A DNA stretch of 64,000 bases from Saccharofermentans sp. (GTDB lineage Bacteria; Bacillota; Clostridia; Saccharofermentanales; Saccharofermentanaceae), in NCBI GenBank assembly GCA_024691325.1, contig JAILNR010000003.1:1-64000 (forward strand), given 5' to 3'. A program made the translations under genes and the position numbers. The notes under the pieces were generated by a model. The model had not been told where the DNA came from. It made no database searches and saw nothing but the letters and a program-made list of their open reading frames with translations. Positions 1 to 9,185 of this stretch are shown piece after piece. The number at the start of each line of letters is the position of its first letter. Positions within the stretch are counted from its first letter, which is position 1.

Positions 1-1775
1 CCGATTCCCTCAGCCCGCCAGCCGATGGATACAAGCCAGTTATTTTCGCTTAGTGATGTCGTGTAGTTGTGGTTATTCGCAAATGCGTTCGGATTGTACT
101 GACGGTAAAGTGGAACAGTGTGCGCATCGTCAGAGTACCAGCCGATACCCTCGTCATTCCAACCGAGAGAAACCAGCATATCGCGCTCCGCAACACTCGT
201 CGTATAGTGATGCTCGCCTCCGTTCTCGTTATAAAGCCTGTAGACTGGTGTGTTTGACCTGGTGGGAGCAACCCAGCCGATGCCCTCATAACTCCAGCCG
301 ATGCTTATGAGCAGATCGCGCTCACCTTCATTGGCAGTATAGAAATGCTCACCGCTGTTGGGATTATACAAGCGGTGCATATTAACTCCTGACTGACCCG
401 TAACAGCTGATGCAGGATCATAGTCGCGGGACGATAACGTCAAGGCAGCAGGGCTAAAGTAAGCAAGAGCATCACTGTCGTAACTATAGAAGAATCCATA
501 TGAAGGCGATGTGTAACCGTCAGTTACAGTACCTCTCATGCCGCGAAGGAAAAGATTGCACTCTGTATCATCACAGTTCGTTACATCTACAAGGTAGTTG
601 TATCCGTCATTCATATGCACAACATTCCACATGTGTCCTCCGCCATTGTTCGTAAATCTGGCAGTGCCGGTAACACAGATCGCGTATATATCATTGCAAC
701 TGAATCTGGAATTATCACACAAGTACTGGAAAGCCTTAGAGTATCCCTCGCACACTACATTGGTGGAAGGGTCGCCGTCAAACACCCATATAAGCTGCCA
801 CGGGTTTCCATAAGGAACTGAATCGTTATCGGAAGCATAATGGTTGTAATCCACCATAGAGCAAATTGCATCCCTGTAAGCAACCAGTTTATCGTAGTCG
901 CTATATGCCGCATAACGGTCGACAATACTTCTCGCATTGCTTGCAGCATTACGCACTGACTGACCATAAACAGGATTTACAGAGAAATAATCACTTCCCC
1001 ACATATAGTTCTCGGATACTACAAAATCAAAATACAAATAGACTGAAGCAACACCATCATGACGCTGAAACGAATAATAAACGCCGCATCCTTGCGTCTT
1101 GTCAAACCAATACATCTCATAAGGACAGGAAGCCATCAATGCATCAAATATCAGCCTCGGATGAATATCAAGAATACCACGGACAGCCTCATCCACCATG
1201 TCGCTGCTATTTAAATTGCTGATACCAAGGTCGCGTGCGGTGTAATCACCTACAGGGATCTCAAAGGATGTCGAAGTCTCTGTTCCGTTAGCGACAGCTA
1301 TAACATGGGGACGCAGCCTGTAAAACACGGTTGCATCGAGACCGGATAACTCAGACATGTAGTCATAAGCACGGTAGCAGGCCTGTGGTCCGATGGTCAT
1401 CTCCTGCTCTATGAACTGCTCCGCCAGGTAATCGCTATCAAGATCTGACTCGAAAACAAAAGGATCACCAAAAGAATGTACTACAGGAGCGTCATCATAA
1501 GGCTCCTCGGAAGGCTCTGTCTCAGCTACAGTCTCTTCTGAAGGTGTAGTTTCCTCCGCAGGAACCGTTTCTTCAACGGGGACAGTTTCTTCAACGGGAA
1601 CCGTTTCTTCGGAAGGCAAAGTCTCTTCCAAAGACTCCGTTTCCGTCTCCTCTACCGTTTCTTCAACAGGAACTGTCTCTTCTGTCTCATCAGCGAGAAC
1701 CCCGACTGAAGAAGATGCAACAACCGCGGCAGATACCGCTACAGCCAATAATCTCTTAAATACCATACCCTTCAT
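1..1775 (-). CDS. Secreted transglutaminase-like protein with C-terminal DUF5648 repeats (partial, runs off left edge)
   Basis: Reading leftwards from the ATG at 1775 the frame stays open to the window edge, so the C-terminus is missing. Residues 1-29 are a signal peptide (KR, hydrophobic core, A-D-E cleavage region). Residues 30-95 are a low-complexity linker of repeated EETVPVEET units. A transglutaminase-like core follows with the expected triad: Cys342 in CEGYS, His381 in GHMWN and Asp397 in VDVTNC. Three 40-residue repeats close the visible part (about 1-380), each with YRLYN, GEHxYT, ERDxLxxxGW and EGIGW; this is the DUF5648 pattern. Exported, probably wall-associated. A second protein of the same repeat type lies at 7599-9072. 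The substrate is unknown. Confidence 0.85.
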   Translation of the reverse strand, partial: MKGMVFKRLLAVAVSAAVVASSSVGVLADETEETVPVEETVEETETESLEETLPSEETVPVEETVPVEETVPAEETTPSEETVAETEPSEEPYDDAPVVHSFGDPFVFESDLDSDYLAEQFIEQEMTIGPQACYRAYDYMSELSGLDATVFYRLRPHVIAVANGTETSTSFEIPVGDYTARDLGISNLNSSDMVDEAVRGILDIHPRLIFDALMASCPYEMYWFDKTQGCGVYYSFQRHDGVASVYLYFDFVVSENYMWGSDYFSVNPVYGQSVRNAASNARSIVDRYAAYSDYDKLVAYRDAICSMVDYNHYASDNDSVPYGNPWQLIWVFDGDPSTNVVCEGYSKAFQYLCDNSRFSCNDIYAICVTGTARFTNNGGGHMWNVVHMNDGYNYLVDVTNCDDTECNLFLRGMRGTVTDGYTSPSYGFFYSYDSDALAYFSPAALTLSSRDYDPASAVTGQSGVNMHRLYNPNSGEHFYTANEGERDLLISIGWSYEGIGWVAPTRSNTPVYRLYNENGGEHHYTTSVAERDMLVSLGWNDEGIGWYSDDAHTVPLYRQYNPNAFANNHNYTTSLSENNWLVSIGWRAEGI

Positions 1776-1846
1776 ACTTATATCCCCTCATGATATACTT
1801 CTAAAGTAATCTTTATATTCTTGTATGATACTATAACTAACAGAAC

Positions 1847-2842
1847 ATGAACAAGATACCGGTGACAATAATTATCCCTGTTTATAACGGATCCCTTGTG
1901 TTGGGGGATGCTGTTAAGGACATTTTCGAGCAGGATTATCAGCAGATAGAGCTCATCGCGGTCAACGACGGCTCCACGGATGAGTCACTCAACGTGCTTA
2001 GAGATCTTGCAAAGAAGACGCCGGAGCACGTGACGGTACACATAATCGACAGGGAGAACGCAGGTATTTGCGCGGCACGCAACGCGGGACTTGAGGCTGC
2101 AACGGGTGATTACGTGGCTTTTATGGACCAGGATGACCGGATTCCTTCTGACTACATAAGCAACCTCATGAAGGCCGTGAATGAGAAAACAAACGCGGTT
2201 ATCGGCGGCACTGTTGACTACCACCCGTCTTCGGGCAAGAAACACAATCGCGACCTTGACCCTGACGCCGGCTGGAGCATGTACCGGAACACCGCCCCCT
2301 GGGGACGCCTCTTCAGGAGGAGCCTTCTTAACGAGCACAACATCAGGTTCGCGCCCACAAAGATAAGCGAGGACTTCTACTTCAATTTTCTTTTCTTAAG
2401 CTACTGCGGGGCGGGAACGGTCAAGATCATTGAGCAGTCAGGCTACATGTGGAGGATTGACGAGAACTCGGAATCACACAAGAACATGAGCCAAATAGCA
2501 AAGGACCGCGATGTCACCGTGATCCTTACGAAGCTTCTTAACGACATGCGGGAGATTGACGGCAGCAGCGTGCTTACGAAGGACTTGTTCGAGTATCTCA
2601 TCATCAAGCACATCGTCTGGTATCTGCTGTTCGTAAGTAAGGGTGCGTCACGGGATGAGATCAGGAAAGTTCATGCGCATGTGATGGGATGGCTTAAAGA
2701 TAACTTCCCGAATTACAGGAAAAATCCGCAGCTTAAGGCCGGTAATCCTAAGGGCGAGGCATTCAAGATAAGAACCATAGTCCGACTTTGCGTAAGAATG
2801 GAGAAGATGGGCTTACTTCTTCCGTTCTTAAGAATAACATGA
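1847..2842 (+). CDS. Family 2 glycosyltransferase
   Basis: 331 residues with a GT-A fold at the N-terminus: PVYNGS at the start of the Rossmann half, VNDGSTDES, the DQDD metal/nucleotide-binding site near residue 95, and an ED pair (ISEDFYF) in the acceptor half. It should transfer a sugar from a nucleotide donor to a cell-surface glycan on the cytoplasmic side. No transmembrane segment is evident. The gene is divergent from the secreted protein to its left and lies 19 bp before the DUF6020 gene, so the two are probably cotranscribed. There is no purine-rich ribosome site before the ATG; a TATAAC box at 1832-1837 places a possible transcript start within a few bases of the ATG. Confidence 0.88.
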   Translation: MNKIPVTIIIPVYNGSLVLGDAVKDIFEQDYQQIELIAVNDGSTDESLNVLRDLAKKTPEHVTVHIIDRENAGICAARNAGLEAATGDYVAFMDQDDRIPSDYISNLMKAVNEKTNAVIGGTVDYHPSSGKKHNRDLDPDAGWSMYRNTAPWGRLFRRSLLNEHNIRFAPTKISEDFYFNFLFLSYCGAGTVKIIEQSGYMWRIDENSESHKNMSQIAKDRDVTVILTKLLNDMREIDGSSVLTKDLFEYLIIKHIVWYLLFVSKGASRDEIRKVHAHVMGWLKDNFPNYRKNPQLKAGNPKGEAFKIRTIVRLCVRMEKMGLLLPFLRIT

Positions 2843-2861
2843 AAACTACTGGGGGAATCAG

Positions 2862-4466
2862 ATGTTAAAAGATCGCACGAGCTTTCTGAAATTATACATA
2901 GCTGTCATCTTCGCCGGATTAACAGTATTTCCTCTCTACGATAATATACCGCCAAAAACAGAGATATGGGTTACTATTGCATCGCTGATTATATGGTATG
3001 TAATTGCGGATGTTATCCTGAGAATAACTCCGCCTATAAAAACTCTTATCGCGACACATTTCAAGAAGTTAGATAAGCTTGTAACGAGCGTTGGTGATCT
3101 AAAGTTTTTCTTTATCTTTTGGATTGGATTGATGATCGTTTGGATACCTGCATTCTGCACGCTGTTCCCGGGTACGTTCGGATACGATGCACCCATTCAA
3201 CTGATGCAGTGGCTGGGGGATCTTAAATTAAATGATCAACATCCCATTACACACACGGTCATGATCGGGCTTTTGTATGATTTTGGGACAAAGATATTGG
3301 GTGGTTCTCCGAATACCGGAATCGCAATATACACTGTAGTTCAGGGCCTAATTGTGTCAGCATCGATAGCATACGGTCTCCTGGTTCTTCGAAGATTTGG
3401 TGCTTCAGCAATTGAAATTATCCTGTCTTTCATTTGGATCTCGTTTAATCCGTTTATTCAGTCACTTACATTCAGCATAACCAAAGATATATTGTTTGGA
3501 GCATTCCTGTCAGTTTTTCTCTTTATTCTATGGCAGTGCCTGTGGAACGGAAAATGGGATAAGAAGACAGCTGTCGCATTCATAGTCTTTGGAATTCTTA
3601 CATGTCTGTTCAGGCATCAGGGGGTGTATTTCTTTGCTGCATTACTGCTATTCCTAATCGTCGCACCCAAATCTTCCCAAAGAAAAAAGAAATCAATGAC
3701 TATCGCTGTAGTCATCGTTATTGCCACTTTCGAAGTATTCGGATTTGTCTGCCATACAATTCTTGGAATCAAGCCGGGTGATACAAGAGAGATGTTAAGT
3801 GTTCCGATACAACAAATGGCTTATGTGTGCAAGCAAAAGATCGAAGGACAACCCATAAATGTCACAGACGAGCAGTTATCTCAGGTTGAGTCATTCATAC
3901 CCGAGTCAGGTATACTTGCTTATCAGCCCGATACTGCAGATCCTGTAAAGACAACATTTGACACAGATGCTTTCACTTCAAATCTGTTAGAAAACTCTGT
4001 ACTGTATCTGAAGTTAGGACTAAAGAATCCATTTGAATACTCTTATGTATTCAGAAATATGACCGAAGGATATATCGATTCTGATGAGATGGAGCATATG
4101 GGATTTATGCTCATGAACACATTTGACTCTTTCTATAATATTGATATTCACAGAAGTCCTATCTTATTTGAGCAGTATTACGATTTCCTTGTAAAAGATA
4201 CTCTTGATTCCGGATACCAAAGAGTGCCTCTGATGGGGATTCTTTATAAGCCTAGTATGTGTATATGGTTGTTGTTCTTAATACTTGGTATTATAGTTTA
4301 CCGCCGTGATTATGATTTATGGCTGGTTACGATTCCGATATTACTACAATTCATATCTTTGCTGCTGGGCCCGGTTGCACTTCTCAGATACCTGTACCCA
4401 ATAATGCTTCTTGTACCATTTATGTTTGTCAGTTGTATAAATAACCGACGGGCACAAAGAGATTAA
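2862..4466 (+). CDS. DUF6020-type polytopic membrane protein, copy 1
   Basis: 534 residues with about 11-12 hydrophobic segments. Conserved blocks seen in both copies in this window: FPGTFGYDAP, DQHPITHT, TKDILFGAFLS, CLFRHQG, KPGDxREMLSVP and GPVALxRYLYP. Such blocks fit the DUF6020 family, membrane proteins of unknown reaction that sit in glycan loci and resemble GT-C transferases in architecture. The start is supported by a GGGGGAA ribosome site. It follows the GT2 gene by 19 bp and ends 3 bp from the convergent gene at 4470. Its paralogue at 9186-10790 has the same length. Family assignment is from pattern memory; function is not known. Confidence 0.75.
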   Translation: MLKDRTSFLKLYIAVIFAGLTVFPLYDNIPPKTEIWVTIASLIIWYVIADVILRITPPIKTLIATHFKKLDKLVTSVGDLKFFFIFWIGLMIVWIPAFCTLFPGTFGYDAPIQLMQWLGDLKLNDQHPITHTVMIGLLYDFGTKILGGSPNTGIAIYTVVQGLIVSASIAYGLLVLRRFGASAIEIILSFIWISFNPFIQSLTFSITKDILFGAFLSVFLFILWQCLWNGKWDKKTAVAFIVFGILTCLFRHQGVYFFAALLLFLIVAPKSSQRKKKSMTIAVVIVIATFEVFGFVCHTILGIKPGDTREMLSVPIQQMAYVCKQKIEGQPINVTDEQLSQVESFIPESGILAYQPDTADPVKTTFDTDAFTSNLLENSVLYLKLGLKNPFEYSYVFRNMTEGYIDSDEMEHMGFMLMNTFDSFYNIDIHRSPILFEQYYDFLVKDTLDSGYQRVPLMGILYKPSMCIWLLFLILGIIVYRRDYDLWLVTIPILLQFISLLLGPVALLRYLYPIMLLVPFMFVSCINNRRAQRD

Positions 4467-4469
4467 CCA

Positions 4470-6581
4470 TCAGTCAAGACTTACTTTATATACGTTAAAC
4501 CCATTTTCTGAACCAATCAATTGGAATGGATCAGTTTCTTCAAACACTCTGTCGGTAAATATATAATCAACACCCAAAGATCTCAATTCGTCATCGTTGA
4601 CCGATACCGTAAAATTATCCTCATAAGTCAGCACGAATTCTTCATCGGGATTATTGTCATAAACAATGCGCATATGAGCATATCTGTTATAAACCTCAGA
4701 ATCGTCCTCCCCTTCATCGATCGACCCCCAACGTTCAAGATCCGGATAAGGGTTTGTAGAATTAATCGTGCGTGCCCCTTCCATAACAAGATAGTTATTG
4801 TACGGATATCCAATACCTTCGACAATCCATATGCCATCCGGGTCTTCGCTGACAGTCTTGGACACTAACTGTAAGATTGGAACCTCTTCAATAGATCTGA
4901 CACCTATACGCACCGGATTGACTAACAGACCCGATATAAGCAAAGTGACAATTATAAGCCCATAGCTTACAGAACGGAATCGCTCATCTGACACACCAAT
5001 CAGAACCGTTATGACAATGCTAAATAGAAGTATGAATTGTATAGTGATAGTAGCAGTCGTGAAAAAACTGGAGTTAATACTATATGCAATCCATGTTAGA
5101 ACAAATGAGATCAAACAAGCCTCACAAACCGATTTACAGACAGGAATCTTTATATTGCTACTCTCACACAGATACAGAGCACGGATAAGTAGCAACAAAT
5201 CAGATAGCTCCTGTATGATCAACACACGATTTTGAATACTATGGTCGATAAGAGTAATCTTAGCTACAAACTCAGGCAACCCGAACACACAATAGCAACC
5301 TAGAAATGCAAATACGATCAACAACATGGAGGCCATGAGGTCCTTTTTCCTTGTCTGATACACATATCGAAGATAAAGAATAATACCTAATGGGAATAAA
5401 CTTATAAAACCAGACGACTCGCTTATGTTTGCGAATGTATACTTCTCGGTGAGAGGATACCAGAAGCAAGAAAAGGAATTGAAGAATTGCTTCAAAAAGT
5501 CCCCGCCGTTTTCAGATCTTTGTCCAGGATAGACAGTAGCAGAAATAGCTTCTATCGTACCATGAGAATGTTTGTATACATATAAAGCTGCCAACAACAA
5601 CAACAGAACAGGAATAGCAAATATCAGAGCATCTGTTCTTTTGAACCTATACGTTTCTTTATTATGAACAATAGTCCATATAATAAAAACTGCAAGTATA
5701 TATGCAAGAGGTATCATCCATGCAGGATACATAGTCAGGACATACCCGCCGGCACAAATGGCAATAACAAAAGCAAACAACACTTTGCAGATAGTCTTTT
5801 GAGTTTGAAGAAACATATTAAATACAACAATCGATAACTGCATAAAGATGAGCATCTCCACAAACCCGTTTATCGCAAACCACCATTGAATAACAGGGGC
5901 AAATGTCAACATTACTGCGTATAACACAGAAAGCCGTCTGTTATCATTGGTAATCAGTCGACCAAATTCAAATGACACCATAAAGAGTGTAATCAGTCTT
6001 CCCATCCAGAAAAAAGCTAATCCGTTAGCGAACGGCAAGAAAAGATATCCTATCTGAAATGGTCTGAATATCATAAGGAAAGAACGTATTGGCAGTCCGT
6101 ATACTATAAAAACATCTGTAGGAGTTGCCCTAATAATGGAACTGAAATACGAGAATGGTTCATCTCCATAGTACTGTGACCATGTCATAGGAGTAAACAC
6201 TGCCCATTCGTCAACCCTTATAAGACGAGAGGCACCGTATAATACATCTGAATCCGTGTAACCAATCCATCCTGCTATCATACCAATAGAGGATCCTGAA
6301 ACACGTAATACTACCGAAAGAACAAAAATGACAGTCACGATATGATATCTATACTTGAAAATGCGCTCAAAGCCTAACAACATAACAGCGAAAGAGATAA
6401 TCCCGGTAAACAAAACAACATAGAGAAATCTCGGAGATAACACCATCTCTTTATATGTGTGCTTATCAAAAACACAACGTACTTCAACCAAGTATGCATA
6501 TGTAATAAGCAGAACTGAAGTAATCAGTGTGAACAGCAGAAGTTTAAAAGTCTTATTCCAACTCCATGAAACTCTATTCAT
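4470..6581 (-). CDS. Large polytopic membrane protein, GT-C-like
   Basis: About 703 residues from the ATG at 6581 (MNRVSWSW). An upstream in-frame start at 6632 would overlap the preceding gene by 44 bp and is less likely. Roughly 13-14 transmembrane helices fill residues 10-560, followed by a soluble C-terminal domain of about 120 residues (from LQLVSKTVSEDPDG) that includes a loop with many Asp/Glu. This layout, with a hydrophobic multi-helix body and an extracytoplasmic C-terminal domain, is that of lipid-phosphosugar-dependent transferases or YfhO-like proteins. The gene lies 8 bp downstream of a polyprenyl-phosphate-sugar synthase-like GT2, which could supply its donor. I do not recognise the exact family. 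Confidence 0.7.
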   Translation of the reverse strand: MNRVSWSWNKTFKLLLFTLITSVLLITYAYLVEVRCVFDKHTYKEMVLSPRFLYVVLFTGIISFAVMLLGFERIFKYRYHIVTVIFVLSVVLRVSGSSIGMIAGWIGYTDSDVLYGASRLIRVDEWAVFTPMTWSQYYGDEPFSYFSSIIRATPTDVFIVYGLPIRSFLMIFRPFQIGYLFLPFANGLAFFWMGRLITLFMVSFEFGRLITNDNRRLSVLYAVMLTFAPVIQWWFAINGFVEMLIFMQLSIVVFNMFLQTQKTICKVLFAFVIAICAGGYVLTMYPAWMIPLAYILAVFIIWTIVHNKETYRFKRTDALIFAIPVLLLLLAALYVYKHSHGTIEAISATVYPGQRSENGGDFLKQFFNSFSCFWYPLTEKYTFANISESSGFISLFPLGIILYLRYVYQTRKKDLMASMLLIVFAFLGCYCVFGLPEFVAKITLIDHSIQNRVLIIQELSDLLLLIRALYLCESSNIKIPVCKSVCEACLISFVLTWIAYSINSSFFTTATITIQFILLFSIVITVLIGVSDERFRSVSYGLIIVTLLISGLLVNPVRIGVRSIEEVPILQLVSKTVSEDPDGIWIVEGIGYPYNNYLVMEGARTINSTNPYPDLERWGSIDEGEDDSEVYNRYAHMRIVYDNNPDEEFVLTYEDNFTVSVNDDELRSLGVDYIFTDRVFEETDPFQLIGSENGFNVYKVSLD

Positions 6582-6588
6582 AAAACAT

Positions 6589-7518
6589 CTATTTTCTCTT
6601 CGCCTTGGCGGCATCATTAAGATACATCTCAAAATCCTGCTTGTTCTTCTGAACCATAGTCTGCAACGTCATTCCTGGAAACAGTGCATGGATCGCGGCT
6701 AGCATAGTGAATCCGCATACGATCAATGTCGGGAAATTAGGAACAAGACCGGTTTGAATGAATGTAACAAATACAGGTATAAAGAAAGCAATCGATACTA
6801 TCGCCAGTATGGCAGATATCCAACCCCAGAACGCCAAAGGCTTATAAGTAGCATAAAGCTTCATTATGGTCCTCAACACTTTCAGTCCGTCGGAATAAGT
6901 ATTGAGCTTCGACTCACTTCCTTCAGGGCGGTCTCTATAGGAGATAACAACATTCTCAACATACATATTCTTATCCACAGCATGTATGCTCATCTCAGTC
7001 TCAATCTCGAATCCCTTCGAAAGAACAGGATATGTCTTAACGAATTCATAGCTGAATGCCCTGTAACCCGTCATGATATCCTTGATCTGATTCTTGAAGA
7101 GTACATTTATGCTCTTGCGGACAATAGAATTACCGAAGTTATGGAATGGTCTTTTATTCTCTGTGAAGTAAGTAGAAGACAATCTGTCGCCTACAACCAT
7201 GTCCACATTCTTCTCGAGGACCAGATCAGCCATCTCACGAGCATTTTCTGCAGGATATGTATCATCTCCGTCGGTCATAATGTAACACTCCGCGTCAATC
7301 TCCCTGAACATGCGTCGTATGACATTTCCTTTACCCTGCATATACTCATTACGAACTACCGCACCTGCTGCCTCAGCAAGCTCGGCTGTTCTGTCGCTCG
7401 AGTTATTGTTATACACATAAACAACAGCTTCCGGCAAAGCCTTCTTAAAGTCAGTGACTACCTTCTCTATTGTCTTCTCTTCGTTATAGCAAAGAATGAG
7501 AACAGCTATCTTATCCAT
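6589..7518 (-). CDS. GT2 polyprenyl-phosphate sugar synthase-like (DPM1/GtrB type)
   Basis: 309 residues. The N-terminal 230 residues are a GT-A domain of the dolichol-phosphate mannose synthase group: LILCYNEEKTI, YVYNNNSSDRT, the DGDDTYP metal site, VVGDRL, and DIMTGYRAFS. Two hydrophobic segments close the protein (about residues 232-254 and 264-284). Known relatives make undecaprenyl-phosphate-linked hexoses on the inner leaflet. The membrane protein at 4470-6581 follows after 8 bp and may be the partner that uses the lipid-linked sugar. The pairing is inferred from gene order. Sugar identity cannot be told. Confidence 0.88.
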   Translation of the reverse strand: MDKIAVLILCYNEEKTIEKVVTDFKKALPEAVVYVYNNNSSDRTAELAEAAGAVVRNEYMQGKGNVIRRMFREIDAECYIMTDGDDTYPAENAREMADLVLEKNVDMVVGDRLSSTYFTENKRPFHNFGNSIVRKSINVLFKNQIKDIMTGYRAFSYEFVKTYPVLSKGFEIETEMSIHAVDKNMYVENVVISYRDRPEGSESKLNTYSDGLKVLRTIMKLYATYKPLAFWGWISAILAIVSIAFFIPVFVTFIQTGLVPNFPTLIVCGFTMLAAIHALFPGMTLQTMVQKNKQDFEMYLNDAAKAKRK

Positions 7519-7598
7519 AACAACCTTCGGTTTCTAATAAATTAACATCTTATTATATCCCGAAATACTATATATGGCTACTGAACGACAAATTCCGC

Positions 7599-9072
7599 TT
7601 ATGCAACTCCATACCAGGCGATTCCCTCAGACTGCCAGCCGATGGAAACGAGCCAGTCGTTCTCGGAAGCTGATGTGGAATAGTTGTGGTTGTTAGAGAA
7701 TGAGTTAGGGTTGTACTGTCTGTAAACAGGTACACCGTGGTTATCGTCGGAATACCAACCGATACCCTCATCACTCCAGCCATTGGAAACAAGGAAATCT
7801 CTCTCGGATGCGCTCGTTGTATAGTGATGCTCACCGCCGTTCTGGTTATAAAGCCTGTAAACAGGTGTGTTAGATCTTACCGGAGCTTTCCAGCCGATAC
7901 CCTCGTTGGACCAACCTGCAGCAACGAGCGAATCGCGCTCACCTGCACTTGCAGTAAAGAAATGCTCACCGCTGTTAGGGTTGTAAAGGCGGTACATGTC
8001 AACAGTAGCAACTTCCTCAGTTGTTTCAACAACGGGGGATTCAACAGCAGGTGCTTCATCGACAGGCGTCTCAACCTCAGGCTCATAAGTGATATGTGTA
8101 TCAACGCATATGTCAGGGGCAATATCGCTGATCAGAACTACACCTCTGTCAATATTCATATCTGCTGATGAAAGCTTATCGCAAGATCCGATATACAATG
8201 CGGATAAGGAGTTATTGAAACAATACAGTGAACGAAGATTAGTAAACTGTTCTATTCCTTTAAGATCCGTAATGAACCGATCACTGACATCAATTGTTTC
8301 TACCGGCCTGATCTCATTATCACTTAAGTACATGTCTTTGTTGACATCAAAGTGATCGAATACATAGGATCTGAAGAAATCATCCGGGAAGATCTCCGAA
8401 TTGATCGGCACTCCCAAGTCGGTCCGCTCTTGTTCTGCTGCTGTAAATGCCTCATCAAACCACAAGATCAAGAGTTCCGGATGAGAAATCAAAGCAACAA
8501 CCCGCGTCATCATTTGCGTAGAAATAGTACTCAGAGCCATCATTATTAAATGAATAACTATCAAGCGGGATCTGAACACCATTAACATAAATGCCAAGAG
8601 CCTTCATCTGTTCAGGATTGGACATATAAGTCATCAGTTCTTCGGGCAACGAATACCTGACATTAAGAGACTTACCTCCGTCGTTCGCCGATCTTGTCTG
8701 ATAAAGAATGGAAACCGCATCAAGCTGAGGCAGCATCTTAATTGACTTATCTACATCCTCTCTTGTGTAGATCTGATTCGCCTGATTGGCATTCAGGTCA
8801 TAATAGAAATCCTGATTAGTCTTAAATATTTTACTTACAAATTCCTTGTTTACATCAAGCAGGAGATAAACCTCTTCTACCTGAGCCTCTTCTACCGGAG
8901 CCTCTTCAACAGAAGTCTCTTCTGTAGAAACTGTCTCTTCTTCGGACTCTACCGAAGTCTCGGTTGTCTCCTCTACTTCATCCGCATAAACTGTCTTCGT
9001 CTTGTTAGCCATAACCATCGAGAATAAGATCATCATCGATAGTACAACTGCTGTAATTCTTACTCTTTTCAT
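7599..9072 (-). pseudogene. Secreted DUF5648-repeat protein split by a frameshift
   Basis: Two overlapping frames form one protein. The 5' part (9072 to 8455) has a signal peptide (MKRVRITAVVLSMMILFSMV) and an E/T-rich linker. The 3' part continues in another frame with a dockerin/EF-hand-like loop (DVNKDMYLSDNE), a leucine-rich stretch, a second E/P/V linker and three DUF5648 repeats with YRLYNPNSGEH and EGIGW at about 7602-8000. Removing one T from the TTT at 8457-8459 (coding strand) joins GTLDLVV to DEAFTAAEQE without a stop. Either a true mutation or a sequence error. If intact it would encode about 490 exported residues. It is related to the protein at 1-1775 but lacks the transglutaminase core. 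Confidence 0.8.
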
Positions 9073-9185
9073 TTCTAATCACCTTTTACCTAGATTTGTC
9101 CCGAACAATAATGTCATAAGTTAATAAATAGAATGAGTAAAATGTGTGGCAAGTTGGTGTTTTCAATTGAAGGTACAAATCCGTT

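Noticed and set aside
1500..1700. CRISPR or intergenic repeat array
   Set aside because: The repeats are in frame inside the secreted protein gene and encode EETVPV units.
8455..8462. Programmed +1 frameshift of the RF2 type
   Set aside because: The slippery codon would be GTT, not CTT, and no Shine-Dalgarno-like stimulator precedes it. Error or mutation is simpler.
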